Source: Multivorans sp965116445
Lineage (GTDB): Bacteria; Acidobacteriota; Thermoanaerobaculia; Multivoradales; Multivoraceae
Length of the DNA stretch: 64,000 nt
Reading direction: 5' to 3'
Assembly: GCA_965116445.1 (NCBI GenBank)
Contig: OZ220688.1
Span: forward strand, 496,001-560,000
Both the position numbers and the translations under genes were made by a program. Numbering within the stretch: the stretch's first letter is position 1; each line of letters begins with the position of its first letter. This document shows, in pieces, positions 52,088 to 61,887 of the stretch. The notes under the pieces are model-generated. The model searched no databases. It had not been told where the DNA came from and saw nothing but the letters and a program-made list of their open reading frames with translations.

Positions 52088-53008
52088 ATGCGAACCGGAA
52101 ACGCAGATGGCCAGGTGGCCGAGTCGATACGCGCTGTGCGGGTGATGCCCGATCCGGACTACGCGGGCCTTTGGGAGTCGATTGTAGTAGATGCTTCGGT
52201 AAAGGACCGCCTTCTCCGAGCCACCGCACTAACCCTCCGCCTACGCGGCGAACTGCCGTTCGAGACGACCGCGCTGCACGGGCTCCTCCTGCTCCATGGG
52301 CCGCCGGGAACCGGCAAGACGACGCTGGCACGCGGTGTGGCCCATGAACTGGCGAAGATCACCCCGGAACGCCAGGCGCGCTTGATCGAGGTCAATCCGC
52401 ACGGTCTCATGAGCGGCGAGCATGGGGAGAGCCAGAGGGCCGTATCGTGCTTGCTCACGGAGCATGTGCCGAGGCTCGGCGACGACGGGATGGCTACGGT
52501 GGTGCTCCTCGACGAGGTCGAGTCGATGGCGGTCGCGAGGAGTGAGGCGTCGCTGGCAGCGAATCCCGCAGACGTGCATCGGGCGACGGACGCCGTGCTG
52601 GCGGCTCTCGACTCGAATACGACGGCGTTTCCCAATCTGGTCTTCGTCGCGACGAGCAACTTTGTCGGCGCGCTGGACGAGGCCTTTCTGTCGCGGGTGG
52701 ACGTGCACATTCACGTTCCGGTACCGGATGCCGCAGGAATTGTGGCGATCCTGAAGTCGGCGCTCCGGTCGATGGCGCCGGCGTTCGCGTGCCTCGGCGA
52801 ACTGGCCCGCGACGGCCGGCTTGAAGAGGTCGCGGGGCGCCTGACGGGCGCGGACGGCAGGCGGGTCCGCAAGACAATCTTGGAAGCGATGCTTGGCCGG
52901 CACGAGACGGTGCTGGAACCGGGGAGTACGACGATCGACGACCTGCTCGCGGCGGCGTCGCGGGTCATGGACGAGAGCGGCATCCCTGGGGGCGGTTGGG
53001 AGGGCTGA
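52088..53008 (+). CDS. TRIP13/Pch2-like AAA+ ATPase (Cap6, CBASS)
   Basis: A 306-residue AAA+ ATPase with Walker A LLHGPPGTGKTTLARG, Walker B VVLLDEVES, sensor 1 FVATSN and arginine-finger region FLSRVD, followed by a small lid domain. The sequence around the P-loop (PFETTALHGLLLL) resembles TRIP13-type proteins of type III CBASS, which unfold HORMA proteins to switch the CD-NTase off. ATG at 52088 is used; a later Met at MPDPDYAGLW is also possible. It is one base upstream of the HORMA-like gene and first in the operon. Confidence 0.85.
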   Translation: MRTGNADGQVAESIRAVRVMPDPDYAGLWESIVVDASVKDRLLRATALTLRLRGELPFETTALHGLLLLHGPPGTGKTTLARGVAHELAKITPERQARLIEVNPHGLMSGEHGESQRAVSCLLTEHVPRLGDDGMATVVLLDEVESMAVARSEASLAANPADVHRATDAVLAALDSNTTAFPNLVFVATSNFVGALDEAFLSRVDVHIHVPVPDAAGIVAILKSALRSMAPAFACLGELARDGRLEEVAGRLTGADGRRVRKTILEAMLGRHETVLEPGSTTIDDLLAAASRVMDESGIPGGGWEG

Positions 53009-53009
53009 T

Positions 53010-53501
53010 ATGGAGCGACGAAGGACAATCGCCGGATCCCCCGTTCGGAACGCTGCCGAAGCGTGGGGCGTGGTCGTCACGCTGATCGCGAAAACGCTCG
53101 AGCGGAGCCCTGACGTTGCGGCAGGAAGCGTAGCGGGTGAACTGGCAGTGTTGAACGGTCTGGGCCCGGCCCTCATCGCCGGCGGGCACCTAGAATCGGG
53201 TGGTCTGGTGCTTTGCGACGTAGGACTGCATCTGACCATTCGAGTCGTAACCGCCGACGCGGCGCTCGCAGTCAGCGAGAATCTCAATCCTGTGCCCGGT
53301 GGCGGAAGTGCGACGTCCGAGTGGATGCTTCATGTGCCGTTGCCCGGAGCGCTCGATAAGAGTGTGACTGGCGCGGCCAAGCGCTCGTCGCATCTAACTG
53401 TGGACGCGCCGCCGAAGTCGGCGCCAGCGGTCCAGGGGAAACGCGCGGCTGGCTCGGCCATCGATCTGGACGCGCTTCGAAAGCTGGGCAGGAAGTCATG
53501 A
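53010..53501 (+). CDS. Second HORMA-like/Cap8-type CBASS protein
   Basis: A 163-residue protein between the TRIP13 ATPase and the clear HORMA gene, the place of Cap8 or a second HORMA protein in type III CBASS operons. The globular part is ~125 residues; the tail is disordered and ends in a conserved-looking peptide SAIDLDALRKLGRKS. Such tails can act as closure peptides bound by HORMA proteins; this is inference. A GGGAGGG site precedes the ATG at 53010, and the stop overlaps the next gene (ATGA). The fold assignment rests mainly on context. Confidence 0.65.
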   Translation: MERRRTIAGSPVRNAAEAWGVVVTLIAKTLERSPDVAAGSVAGELAVLNGLGPALIAGGHLESGGLVLCDVGLHLTIRVVTADAALAVSENLNPVPGGGSATSEWMLHVPLPGALDKSVTGAAKRSSHLTVDAPPKSAPAVQGKRAAGSAIDLDALRKLGRKS

Positions 53502-54007
53502 CCTCGGTCAGGACCTCAGTCGCAACCTATACCCGCACCCATACCGCTACGCACTTGGCGGACGTCATCATGGGCTCGATAGCCGACATTCTGGGAACGC
53601 TGGGCATCGACCCCACTCGGCTGTTCGCGGACTGGCCCAGGGACCAGACGGCCATCTCGAACTGGATTCACGAGGGTTCGCTTGAGTGCGTCGCACTCGA
53701 GTGCCACCGCCCGAACGGGACGGTGGACCCGATTTTCGAGTTTCCGGTGTCGTACACGTTCACTGGAATGAGCGATAGGAAGTTCACGGCCGATCGGGCC
53801 GCGCTGGCACGGTATCTGGCGAAGCTGCAGCGGGTGCCCATCGGAACCACGTACCGTCTCTTCTGTAGCTTCAACGGGGTTCATTCACCTCAGACAGGAT
53901 GGTCGCCGGGAGCGAGAACTTCCGTCGCGGGCATGCGTTCGGCTAGCTTCGGTACGCTGGCCGCCGGACCGCACGCGGGCGCTGGAATGCGCTACTACCG
54001 AAAGTAG
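53498..54007 (+). CDS. Bacterial HORMA-domain protein (Cap7, CBASS)
   Basis: A 169-residue protein with the bacterial HORMA pattern: an N-terminal TYTRTHTATHLADVIMGSI helix, ILGTLGID, a central ISNWIHEGSLECVALECH strand region and a C-terminal safety-belt segment ending in GAGMRYYRK. In type III CBASS the HORMA protein senses a peptide, closes, and activates the CD-NTase; TRIP13 reopens it. It overlaps the preceding gene by ATGA and is 9 bp before the CD-NTase start. Start ATG at 53498. Confidence 0.8.
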   Translation: MTSVRTSVATYTRTHTATHLADVIMGSIADILGTLGIDPTRLFADWPRDQTAISNWIHEGSLECVALECHRPNGTVDPIFEFPVSYTFTGMSDRKFTADRAALARYLAKLQRVPIGTTYRLFCSFNGVHSPQTGWSPGARTSVAGMRSASFGTLAAGPHAGAGMRYYRK

Positions 54008-54016
54008 GTGAAGAGA

Positions 54017-54874
54017 ATGAGCTACGTCGACAACGCATTCAAGAAACTGAAGTCGAATCTTGAGATCACGAAGACCGAGAGCCGACAGGCCCAGACCCGG
54101 CACCAGTTGGTTCGTGATCACATCCGGGGCTCGTGGCAGCTCGTGGAGGACTTCTTGACCGGCAGCTACAAGCGAGACACAAAGACGAAGAAGCTGAAGG
54201 ACGTGGACATATTCGTTGTGCTAGATCCAGAGGGGTCGGAGGCGGGATTGGCGGACGGTACGGGAACGGCGGCGGTTCTCGCGTTGCGCGACTTGCTGGC
54301 GACCCGCTGGACGGACCTGGACGCAGACGACAACGTCGTGACGATCAACTATGGCGACGAAGACGTTGCGTCGTATGAGGTCGCCCCGGCGTTCCCGCGA
54401 AACGGAGGAGGCTACTTGATGCCCGCCGGCCCCGGGTGGATGGCCACTGACCCGCGGGAGCAAGAGGCGCTCGTGACGGCGAAGAACAAAGAGTGCGACG
54501 AGAAGTTCGTGCCCTTTGTCAAGATGGTGAAGGGAATCAACCGCGAGGCGGGAGATCTCATCGCCCCTGCGTTTCTGCTCGAAGTGATGGCGTTGGATCT
54601 TGTGGTGGAGCCGTTCGGCCGGTACCAAGATGAGATCAGGTTCTACTTGGCTTCGGTCGCCGACCAGATAACCGACGACTGGTGCGATCCCGTGGGCCTC
54701 GGCCCGGACGTCAATGCCGGAATAGGGGCGGGGAGTCGGCGAGAGCTGGCGCGAGTGGCACGCGGGTGGCTGGCCGTGGCCGAAGAGGCGCTGTTGCTTG
54801 AGGAGGAAGGCAAGGAACGAGCTGCGGTGGACGAGTGGCGCCAACTGTTCGGGTGGCGGATGCCGAGACCGTGA
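54017..54874 (+). CDS. CD-NTase (CBASS cyclic oligonucleotide synthase)
   Basis: A 285-residue OAS-like nucleotidyltransferase. The active site has Gly49-Ser50 in LTGSYKRDT and Asp62-x-Asp64 in KDVDIFVVLD; the third acidic residue is Glu121 in SYEVAPAF, where most CD-NTases have Asp. The GGGYLMPAGPGWMATDP segment is also typical. On activation by the HORMA protein it would make a cyclic di- or trinucleotide that triggers the effector. ATG at 54017 is preferred to a GTG at 54008. Last gene of the operon. Confidence 0.88.
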   Translation: MSYVDNAFKKLKSNLEITKTESRQAQTRHQLVRDHIRGSWQLVEDFLTGSYKRDTKTKKLKDVDIFVVLDPEGSEAGLADGTGTAAVLALRDLLATRWTDLDADDNVVTINYGDEDVASYEVAPAFPRNGGGYLMPAGPGWMATDPREQEALVTAKNKECDEKFVPFVKMVKGINREAGDLIAPAFLLEVMALDLVVEPFGRYQDEIRFYLASVADQITDDWCDPVGLGPDVNAGIGAGSRRELARVARGWLAVAEEALLLEEEGKERAAVDEWRQLFGWRMPRP

Positions 54875-55007
54875 GCCGCGACCGCGTTGAAACGAGTGGC
54901 CCGACACGAGTGCGGCACGTATCAAGGCGGGAGGAGCGACTGCTGTAGCTGAAGCGCAAGAGCTAGATCGCGAGTGGACCTGCCGGCGACGGAAGAGTGG
55001 GTCCAGT

Positions 55008-55976
55008 TCAGTTTGAAGACCTGAAGATCTCCAACGTCCTTGACGCGTTGGGTTGATCGGTCTGCTTTCCCAAGTATCCGGTCGGAACATTTTCGAAGAT
55101 GGCCCGGGCTGCCTCCGTTACGACGACATCCTTGGTCGGTGTCTCGGTGGCAGAGTCTCGCAACGCCTCAACGGTCTGACTGCTGTTTGCCCGGTGTCGG
55201 TTCACCGCAGCGGAGTGTTGGCTGGCCAGTGACATTCGACCGCACCAAGTCGTGGCGTAAGTGAGAAGAGAGAGGATGAACACCCGTCCGGCCAGAGGGA
55301 AGATCCATTCCCAAGGCTCCGCGTTCGGCCTGGGTTCGGAAGTCTGGTTGGGCTCAAGATTGATGAGGCACCAGGCCACCCATAGTGCCGCAGCGAGGAA
55401 TCCCGATGCCATGAGAAGCCAAAAAAATGCGCGTCTCCGGTAGTAGCGTGTGTCGTCCTCGAACTGCTTCGTGAATACGGCTACGCCAGTCTTCGCTGAT
55501 GCAGTTTGGGCGGCGTCGGCTGCCTTGGCTGCCCTCCGTTGGTGTTCCTCTATAGTTTCCCTGATTTCAGCCACCCTTTCGAGGTCGATGGCTGCCTGGC
55601 CGCCGGGATCGGATACGCTCTTCACGGCAGACATGGCCGCCCAGACACCCACGTTTCCATGTAATTTGACAGACAGATCCCGGAAGCTCTTTGCTTGGTT
55701 CTGGTACTGCTGTGCCCCGGCACCGTAGGTGAACGAACCGAATCCCCTTATCTGATTCCTTAGCTGGTTGAAGACATTCGTGAGGAACTCCACGTACGGG
55801 GCCTTTCCGGCGCTACTGACGACTTGCTGGGCTATCCATACGCACTGATCAAGGGCTGCTTCCGTCTCGGTGTCGTTCTGCTCAGCGGCGACACGCCCCC
55901 AAGCGTGGTCCTTCAAGTCGCCTAGTTTCTCGACGGCGTCCAGGAACTCCTGCGCTGCCTGCTCCGCTTGACCCAT
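55008..55976 (-). CDS. Two-TM protein, possible second membrane effector
   Basis: A 322-residue protein with a soluble helical N-terminal part (residues ~1-175), two membrane helices (FFWLLMASGFLAAALWVAW and WIFPLAGRVFILSLLTYATTW) and a C-terminal helical domain with VNRHRANSSQTVEALRD and AARAIFENVPTGYLG. The C-terminal pattern (N-R-H-R followed by a helix and AIF-x-x-x-PTGY) recurs in 2-TM proteins of defence islands with unknown role. It is convergent with the CD-NTase gene (133-bp gap), so a link with CBASS is possible but unproven. Confidence 0.65.
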   Translation of the reverse strand: MGQAEQAAQEFLDAVEKLGDLKDHAWGRVAAEQNDTETEAALDQCVWIAQQVVSSAGKAPYVEFLTNVFNQLRNQIRGFGSFTYGAGAQQYQNQAKSFRDLSVKLHGNVGVWAAMSAVKSVSDPGGQAAIDLERVAEIRETIEEHQRRAAKAADAAQTASAKTGVAVFTKQFEDDTRYYRRRAFFWLLMASGFLAAALWVAWCLINLEPNQTSEPRPNAEPWEWIFPLAGRVFILSLLTYATTWCGRMSLASQHSAAVNRHRANSSQTVEALRDSATETPTKDVVVTEAARAIFENVPTGYLGKQTDQPNASRTLEIFRSSN

Positions 55977-56389
55977 GCGTCACCTTCCTCTCCTGTGTCC
56001 AGCCAGTTGGGCGAGGACTACGGTCTCAGTTCGTCGCCGGAGCTTAGCCTTAGGCGTAGGGGGGTGCATGGACTCGGTGCCGGCCTCCGCGGAGTGGAGG
56101 CCCCGCGTGCCAGTCGGGAGAGACGGGGGCAGTGGCGGTGTCGGCGTTTCGGTCTCGCACTCGGTTGCTCGTCGGGGTGGCGAGATCGGTGAGCAGGCTG
56201 TGGAAGCTCTGGGCGGGCAGTACGGCGGGAAAGCGGCTACAGCCGGCTGGGCCAGCCTGCGAGCGTCGGGCCTTGAGGGGTGAGTTGCGAAGACGGCTGC
56301 GGCTTGATCAACCCAGGACGCCTTTGTGGGGCCTTCAGGGCGTCGCAATGATCGGGACCACGCCAGAAAGCTAGGCGGTTACTGAGCTG
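55977..56389. other. 413-bp intergenic region without recognised gene
   Basis: Between the start of the 2-TM gene and the stop of the methylase gene. Short open frames exist on both strands, but none has a recognisable domain, a good ribosome site or neighbour coupling. No hairpin-repeat copy was found. It probably contains the promoter of the 2-TM gene. Confidence 0.6.
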
Positions 56390-59300
56390 CTACGAGAATA
56401 GGTCAGGCTGGTCGGTGTTCGCTGGGCTTTGGGACTTGGTGATCTCGTCGGTGCGATCTTCTGGCTCTAGCCAAGCGTCCAAGCGACCGTGTTTTTCAGC
56501 CACTTCGGAGAGGGGCTGGTGGGCGGTGTCAGGGGAGCGCTGCCGTCGGCGTTGTTCAACGTCGGCGAGGAGGCGGCGGTAGCCGTGCTCGCCGAGGAGG
56601 TTACGTGCGTGGAGGTGCGTCTCCACCCAGGCTTCTTCCGGAGGCTGGGCGAGTTGCCAGTCGTAGAAGCGGGGGCCGAGTGCGGTGGCTACTGGTTGGG
56701 CGCGTTGGGCGCGGTCGTCGTGGCCGAGGTTGTAGTCGGCGAGGCGGAGGGTCTCGGGGACGTGCCAGCCTTCGCCGTGGTTCTGGGCGATGAAGGACTG
56801 GATGCCGGTTTCGAGGTCGCCGGCGGCGGAGTCGATGTTGCGCTGGAGGTCGGCGAAGGCGATCTGGGCCAGGACGGTGTGGCGGAGTTCTGGAGGCTTG
56901 TCCTTGTCGACTCGCCAGAAGCCCTTGCCTCTCAGTTCGGAGCTCTTTCTACTGGTGACGGTTGAGAGGGGGTGATCGGAGTCGGCCAGGAGGCTTTGGA
57001 AGTCCGGCTCGTCGAGGCCGTAGAGGGAGGCGACGAGCGCATCCGCTATGGCTCGCCCGCGTACGCGTTCGCTTGGGCTCAGGGCGGAGGCTCGTGTCTC
57101 AGCCGTTGCCGGGGCCCAGTTCGCGAGGGCCGGGGAGGTTTGGTGTGGCGAGGGTCTGGCCCTGAGGAGCAGGAGACTTGGTGCGTCTCTCGGTGACGTG
57201 AGCATCAGGCTGGTTCCAACGGGGATCAAAGCCGCGAGTTGAGGCGAGGGCAACGGAACCGGGTGCTGCTCCAGCACGTGATAGTCGAGCATCAAGCCGG
57301 CGACTCGTATGCGGCTCACGGAGTCGAAGGTCAAGGTGTTGAAGATGCTCGCAAGCCGCAGACACTGAGCGAGCGACGGAACACTGAGGACGGGTGCCTT
57401 GTGACCCGCCGGCATACCCCAGATGAGAGAGCCGATGGCTGTGCGTGTGTTGGTACCCGAAGTCACACTCATATGCGCCAGCTTCGAAGCACTCGGGTCC
57501 GCCACGCCCTGCCGGTAGTCCTCTTCCGCCATCAGGTACTGCGGCTCGATCTGCTTCCGCTCCCACGGAATGTCGCGCCAGACGGCGCTTCGTCCTTTGC
57601 CGCTGACCCAGCCCTTCTGACTGAAGTCGAACTGGCCGATCATGCGGCCTTCGTAGAGGGGCAGCGCTACGTCCTTGACCTCCTTCTCGTCGATCCAGGC
57701 GTCGGCTTCTCTGGACAGGATGATGCCCTCGAGGATCGCGATCCTCGGGACGGGCAGGCGGTCGTACGGCGGTTGGGCGCATCGAGTGCGCGGGTGTGTG
57801 CGTTGGCCGTCGCCGGGGGCGAGGAGGTGGCCGTGTATGAACTGGCGTTCGGCCATGCGGCGTTCGGGGCCGGCATCGGAGTCGAACAGCCAGTCTTCCA
57901 ACTCGATGGCGGTGGGTTCGGGGCGGTCGGGGTCGACGCCGAGTTCGGCCCAGAGTTCCTCGATGGGCCGCCAGTTGCCGAGGAGCCAGCGGCTGTACTC
58001 ATCGGGGCGATAGCCCTTCGCCTCCCACTGGGGGCGGGGCGGGGCGGGAAGAGCTTCGAGTCGTCGGTCATGTGGAATTCGGTCGCATAGCGGATGCCCC
58101 AGCCGTCGGGGCCGTCGTCGCCGAGGAGGACGGAGTTCCCGTAGATCTTCTCGAGGACTTCCAGGTCGCGGCGCGATTCGATCTCCAGGATCGCGCGGCT
58201 CTTCGGGCTGAACTGGAGGACTTGCTCGCGGCTGTAGGGGACGGCGAACTCCTCCGCCCGCTCCCAGTCGGTCAGGTCGCGACGCATGAAGACGGTGCGG
58301 AGCGAGGCCGTGGTCCCGCCCTTTTGGACGATGACGGGGTTGAACTTGAATCGGCTGTCGATCGGGAACAGCTTGGCCCGGTTCTCGAAGCCGAACAGCC
58401 ACTCCCACTTGCAGTGTTCGAGGAACAGGTCGCGCAGGGCGCCGGTGCCCTTGTCGGAGTACAAGCCCGACGGGACGAGGAAGCCGAGCCGCCCACCGAT
58501 GGCGAGCAGGGCGTGGACCTGCTCCAGGAACAGCTTGTAGAGGTTCAGGTCGGCCGATCCCTGGTGTCTGAAGGAGTGGTCGGCGTCGGAGTAGCGGCGG
58601 GAGCGACTTCGCGCCTGGCGCCAACTGTCGTGTAGGCGGAGATTGCCTTTGCGCAGGTAGAAGCGGCGGTCGCTCGAGTCGTTCTCCTTGGGATCGCCGA
58701 AGGGCGAGGCCGCACAGGTCACGAAGTTGGACTGGGCGCGGAAGCGGGCGTTGTAGTCGAGCCAGTCGCGCTCGCTCGCTTCGTCTTCGGTGAAGTAGCC
58801 CTTCTGCCGGCGCACGGCTTCCTGTTTGCCGTAGGAGCGGTAGAGCGGATCGATGTTGGAGAAGAACTCCTGCGACTTGGGCTTGGCGATGTCCCACGGC
58901 GGGTTGCCGAGCATCGCGTCGAATCCGGCGCCGGGCTCGCGGAACACGTCGGGGAACTCCAGCTCCCAGTGGAAGAAGCGCATCTCGGCGGCGATGCGGT
59001 CGGCCGCGGCGCGGGTCTCGGGCGGCGGGTCGGCGAAGGCGGTGGGCAGGGGCGCTCGGTCCAGTTCGTCGGCGGGCCAGAACCAGCAGGCGCACCACAG
59101 GTCCATCGCCTGCTTGAGGGAGCGCCACTCGTTTGAGTCGAGCAGTTCTTCGCGGTACAGGCGGGCGCGGGCGGCGGCGTCCTGGATAGGCAGGCGGTGC
59201 ATGCGCTCAAGGGATTCGAGCGCCTGGCGGTGAACGGCGGTCGCCTGGTCGAGCAGGTCTTCGTGGAAGAGGGTGCGGCCTTCCAGGACGTGACGTAGAT

Positions 59301-61887
59301 CCGGGGTCAGCTCGTTCTTGACGAAGGCCTTGATCGCCTTCGTCCCGGCGCCCTTCTCGTGGTGGACGCCGTTCGAGTGGTTCTTGTCTCCGGCTTCGCG
59401 GTTCTTCCAGGCCATCGCGGGGTAGTGCTGGAACTGGTCGAACCAGGCGCCGATAAGCGAGTTGCCGCAGCGGATCTTGTGGTCGAGGAAGGAGAAGGGG
59501 AGGTCGCGGTCCATCGTCTCTATCCACATGGAGAGCTGGCAGAGCGAGACGGCGAGGGGGTCGAGGTCGACGCCGTAGATGCAGCGTTCGACGACGTAGC
59601 GGCGGAGCACTGCCTTGAGGCGGGGCTCGAAGTCGTCGGCGTCGGGCGGGCAGGGGATGAGTTCGTCGCCGGGGCGTTCCGCGGAGGCTGCTGCAGCGGC
59701 AGTCGGCGCGTCATCCAGGCCGAGGAGGCGGACGAGGGCGCGGCTTTCCTGGCTCTCGATCCGGCGGTGGTGCTGCACCGAGGCGTAGAGCGCGTCGGTC
59801 AGGAAGCGGAGGGCCGCGAGGGGGAAGCTGCCGGAGCCGCAGGCCGGGTCGCAGACCTTGAGGTCGAGGATCTCTTCAGGGAGCTTGGGAGTCCACTCGG
59901 CGGGCGGTGCTTCGCGGTCGGGTTCGTCGTCGGCGCCGGCGGGCGGGTCGTAGGCCAGCGGGCGCAGGGTGCGCTGGACGGTGGGGACGGTGAGGCCGGG
60001 CCGCGTGTAGAAGCTGCCGGAGCCCTTCCGGGTGCCGCCCCAGCGGACGAGGTACCACTCGCCGGGGAGGACGACGCGGCTGACGAGGCTGGCGGCGCGT
60101 TTGGCGAGTTCCTGCTCGTGGGGTTGCCGCGTGGAGAGGATGGTGGTTTGCGACTTGGAGCGGCGGGGCTTCTTGACGAGGCCGGCGGTGAGGGCGGCAT
60201 GGCGTGCCCAGGCTTCGGCGCGGGTGCGGGTGGCCTGGCGGGGGTCTTGGGTGGGTCGGGGCGGTTCGGGGCTCTCGGTCGGGGTTTCGGGCTCGCCGCT
60301 TCGCGGCGTCGCGCCCGATGCCGGCGAGGACGCCGGCGCACCCAGTGGGGGAGCGTCTGCGGCTTCTTCCGCCGGTTCGGAGTCCTTGCTGCCGCTGGCC
60401 TTCTTGAAGGCCGAGAAGAGGCTGCGGAGGGCCTTGTCGTCCATTGCCTCGAGGCGGGACAGCGGCAGCGCGGGCTGTTCGCCGACGGCGAGGAAGATGA
60501 CGGGGTCGTCGCTGGGCGCGGTCTTCAGTTCGTAGTCGAGCAGGCCCTCGTAGAGCACGCCGATGTACTCGGTTGAGAGGTCGGAGAAGTCGACGGGCGC
60601 CGCTACCAGGCGGCTGGCTTTGCCGTGGCGGATGCGGACCTGGGTTCGGGTCAGGCGCTCCAGCAGGTCGTGGACTCCGGCGTCGGAGAGCACTTCGTCG
60701 CGCAGGCAGGCGGTCTCGAAGGTGGCCAGGGCGCGGGAGAGGCTGTCCTCGCTGTTGGGCGATCCGGGGGCGAACAGGTCGCCGCCGTAGGCGGTGACGG
60801 GCAGGCCTTCGTGGTGCGAGCCTTCGCGCACCAGGTTGAACAGCGCCAGCAGGCGCGGCCAGGCGCCGTAGCTGTGGGCCTGCGAGCGGCCGGCGGCGGC
60901 GCGCCGCCCGAGCGCCTCGTGGAGGCCGCCGAGCCCGTACGCCGCGTGGTACGCGGCGTCGTCGCGGGGCAGCAGGCCTCGCGCTTCGGCGAACAGGATG
61001 ACGACTAGGCGCATGACGACGCGGCAGGCCGCGCGGTAGATATCGGCCGGGTCGACGGTCGCGCAGTCCCGATTCAGCGCGTCGCCGTGGCTCTGGATCA
61101 GCAGTTCGACGGCCTCGCGCACCCGCTCGCCGAGCGCCTCGGAGAGTTCGGACTGGCCCTTGCGGCTGTCGCGGACGGCGCGGAGCAACGGCGGGTCGGC
61201 CCCTTCTTCGTCGGGCGTCCACAGGGCCGGCCGGATCAGCGTGAGCAGGGCCTTCAAGGCCGGCGACGGCCGACCCTCGGCGAACCAGAGGTCGGCATCC
61301 CACTCGCACCAGGCGTCGAAGTCGAGGCCGGCGAACAGGAGCCGCCACTGGCGGCCGTTCGTCACCAGGGCGAGGCGTTCGGGGCCGGCGCGCAGCCAGC
61401 CGAGGACGCGGCTCGTCTCCCTCCGGCCGCGGCCGATGCCGACGCGTTTGTCGTTCGTGACGAAGACGGGCAGGACGGCGCCGTTCGCACCCTGCCAGAG
61501 CTGGCGCGGGCGGACCCTCTCGCCGGTCGTTGCGCGGCGGCGCCACTCGGCCGGTACGCGGGCGCCCCGCAGCCACGAACCGCCGTCGGCCCCGGCGCCG
61601 CCGCTCATACCGAAGCCGCAGAGGCGCTCCAGCACGAAGGCGACGAACTCGGGCGCTTCGCGGCGCTGGCGAGTCGCGTCGGCGTCGCGGAGCAGTTCGG
61701 AGCGCCGGCGGAGCTCGCTCTGAAGCCAGGCGTCCGGAGCGGCGGGCGCGGGGAGGGCGGCGACCTCGCTCAGGCGCTGCGCGTCCAGCAGCAGGCCGCC
61801 GTGTCGGAGCTCGCTCCAGCCCGGAAGATCGGCGCTGCCGGTCGTGGCGCCGCCGGTTCGCCGGTTGCCGGGCCGCGGCTTGCTCAA
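56390..61887 (-). pseudogene. Eco57I-type adenine methylase (DrmMI-like), frameshifted
   Basis: A ~1,832-residue N6-adenine methylase once a single-base shift is corrected. The first frame (from 61887) contains an N-terminal RM-type region, the SAM motif DPACGSGSFPLAA (~residue 683) and the catalytic NPPW (~residue 995). Near 58030-58048, in the tract TTCCCGCCCCGCCCCGCCCC, the frame must step back by one base to continue as QWEAKGYRPDEY and run to the stop at 56390, including the specificity-type C-terminus. Its start overlaps the stop of the SNF2-type helicase (ATGA), the gene pair found in class 1 DISARM. The shift may be a sequencing error, a true mutation or programmed slippage. Hairpin repeat R12 encodes residues ~514-531. 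Confidence 0.85.
60294..60345. repeat. Hairpin repeat copy R12, inside the methylase gene
   Basis: On the minus strand: ACTGGGTGC, GCCGGCG-TCCT-CGCCGGC and GCCGC-GAA-GCGGC. It lies in frame in an acidic/Pro-rich linker of the methylase between its N-terminal and catalytic regions (LGAPASSPASGATPRSG in the protein). The only copy found to the right of 35.5 kb. Confidence 0.8.

Noticed and set aside
55975..56283. 102-codon plus-strand frame in the 413-bp gap
   Set aside because: Weak start context, no recognised domain and no partner; not supported as a gene.
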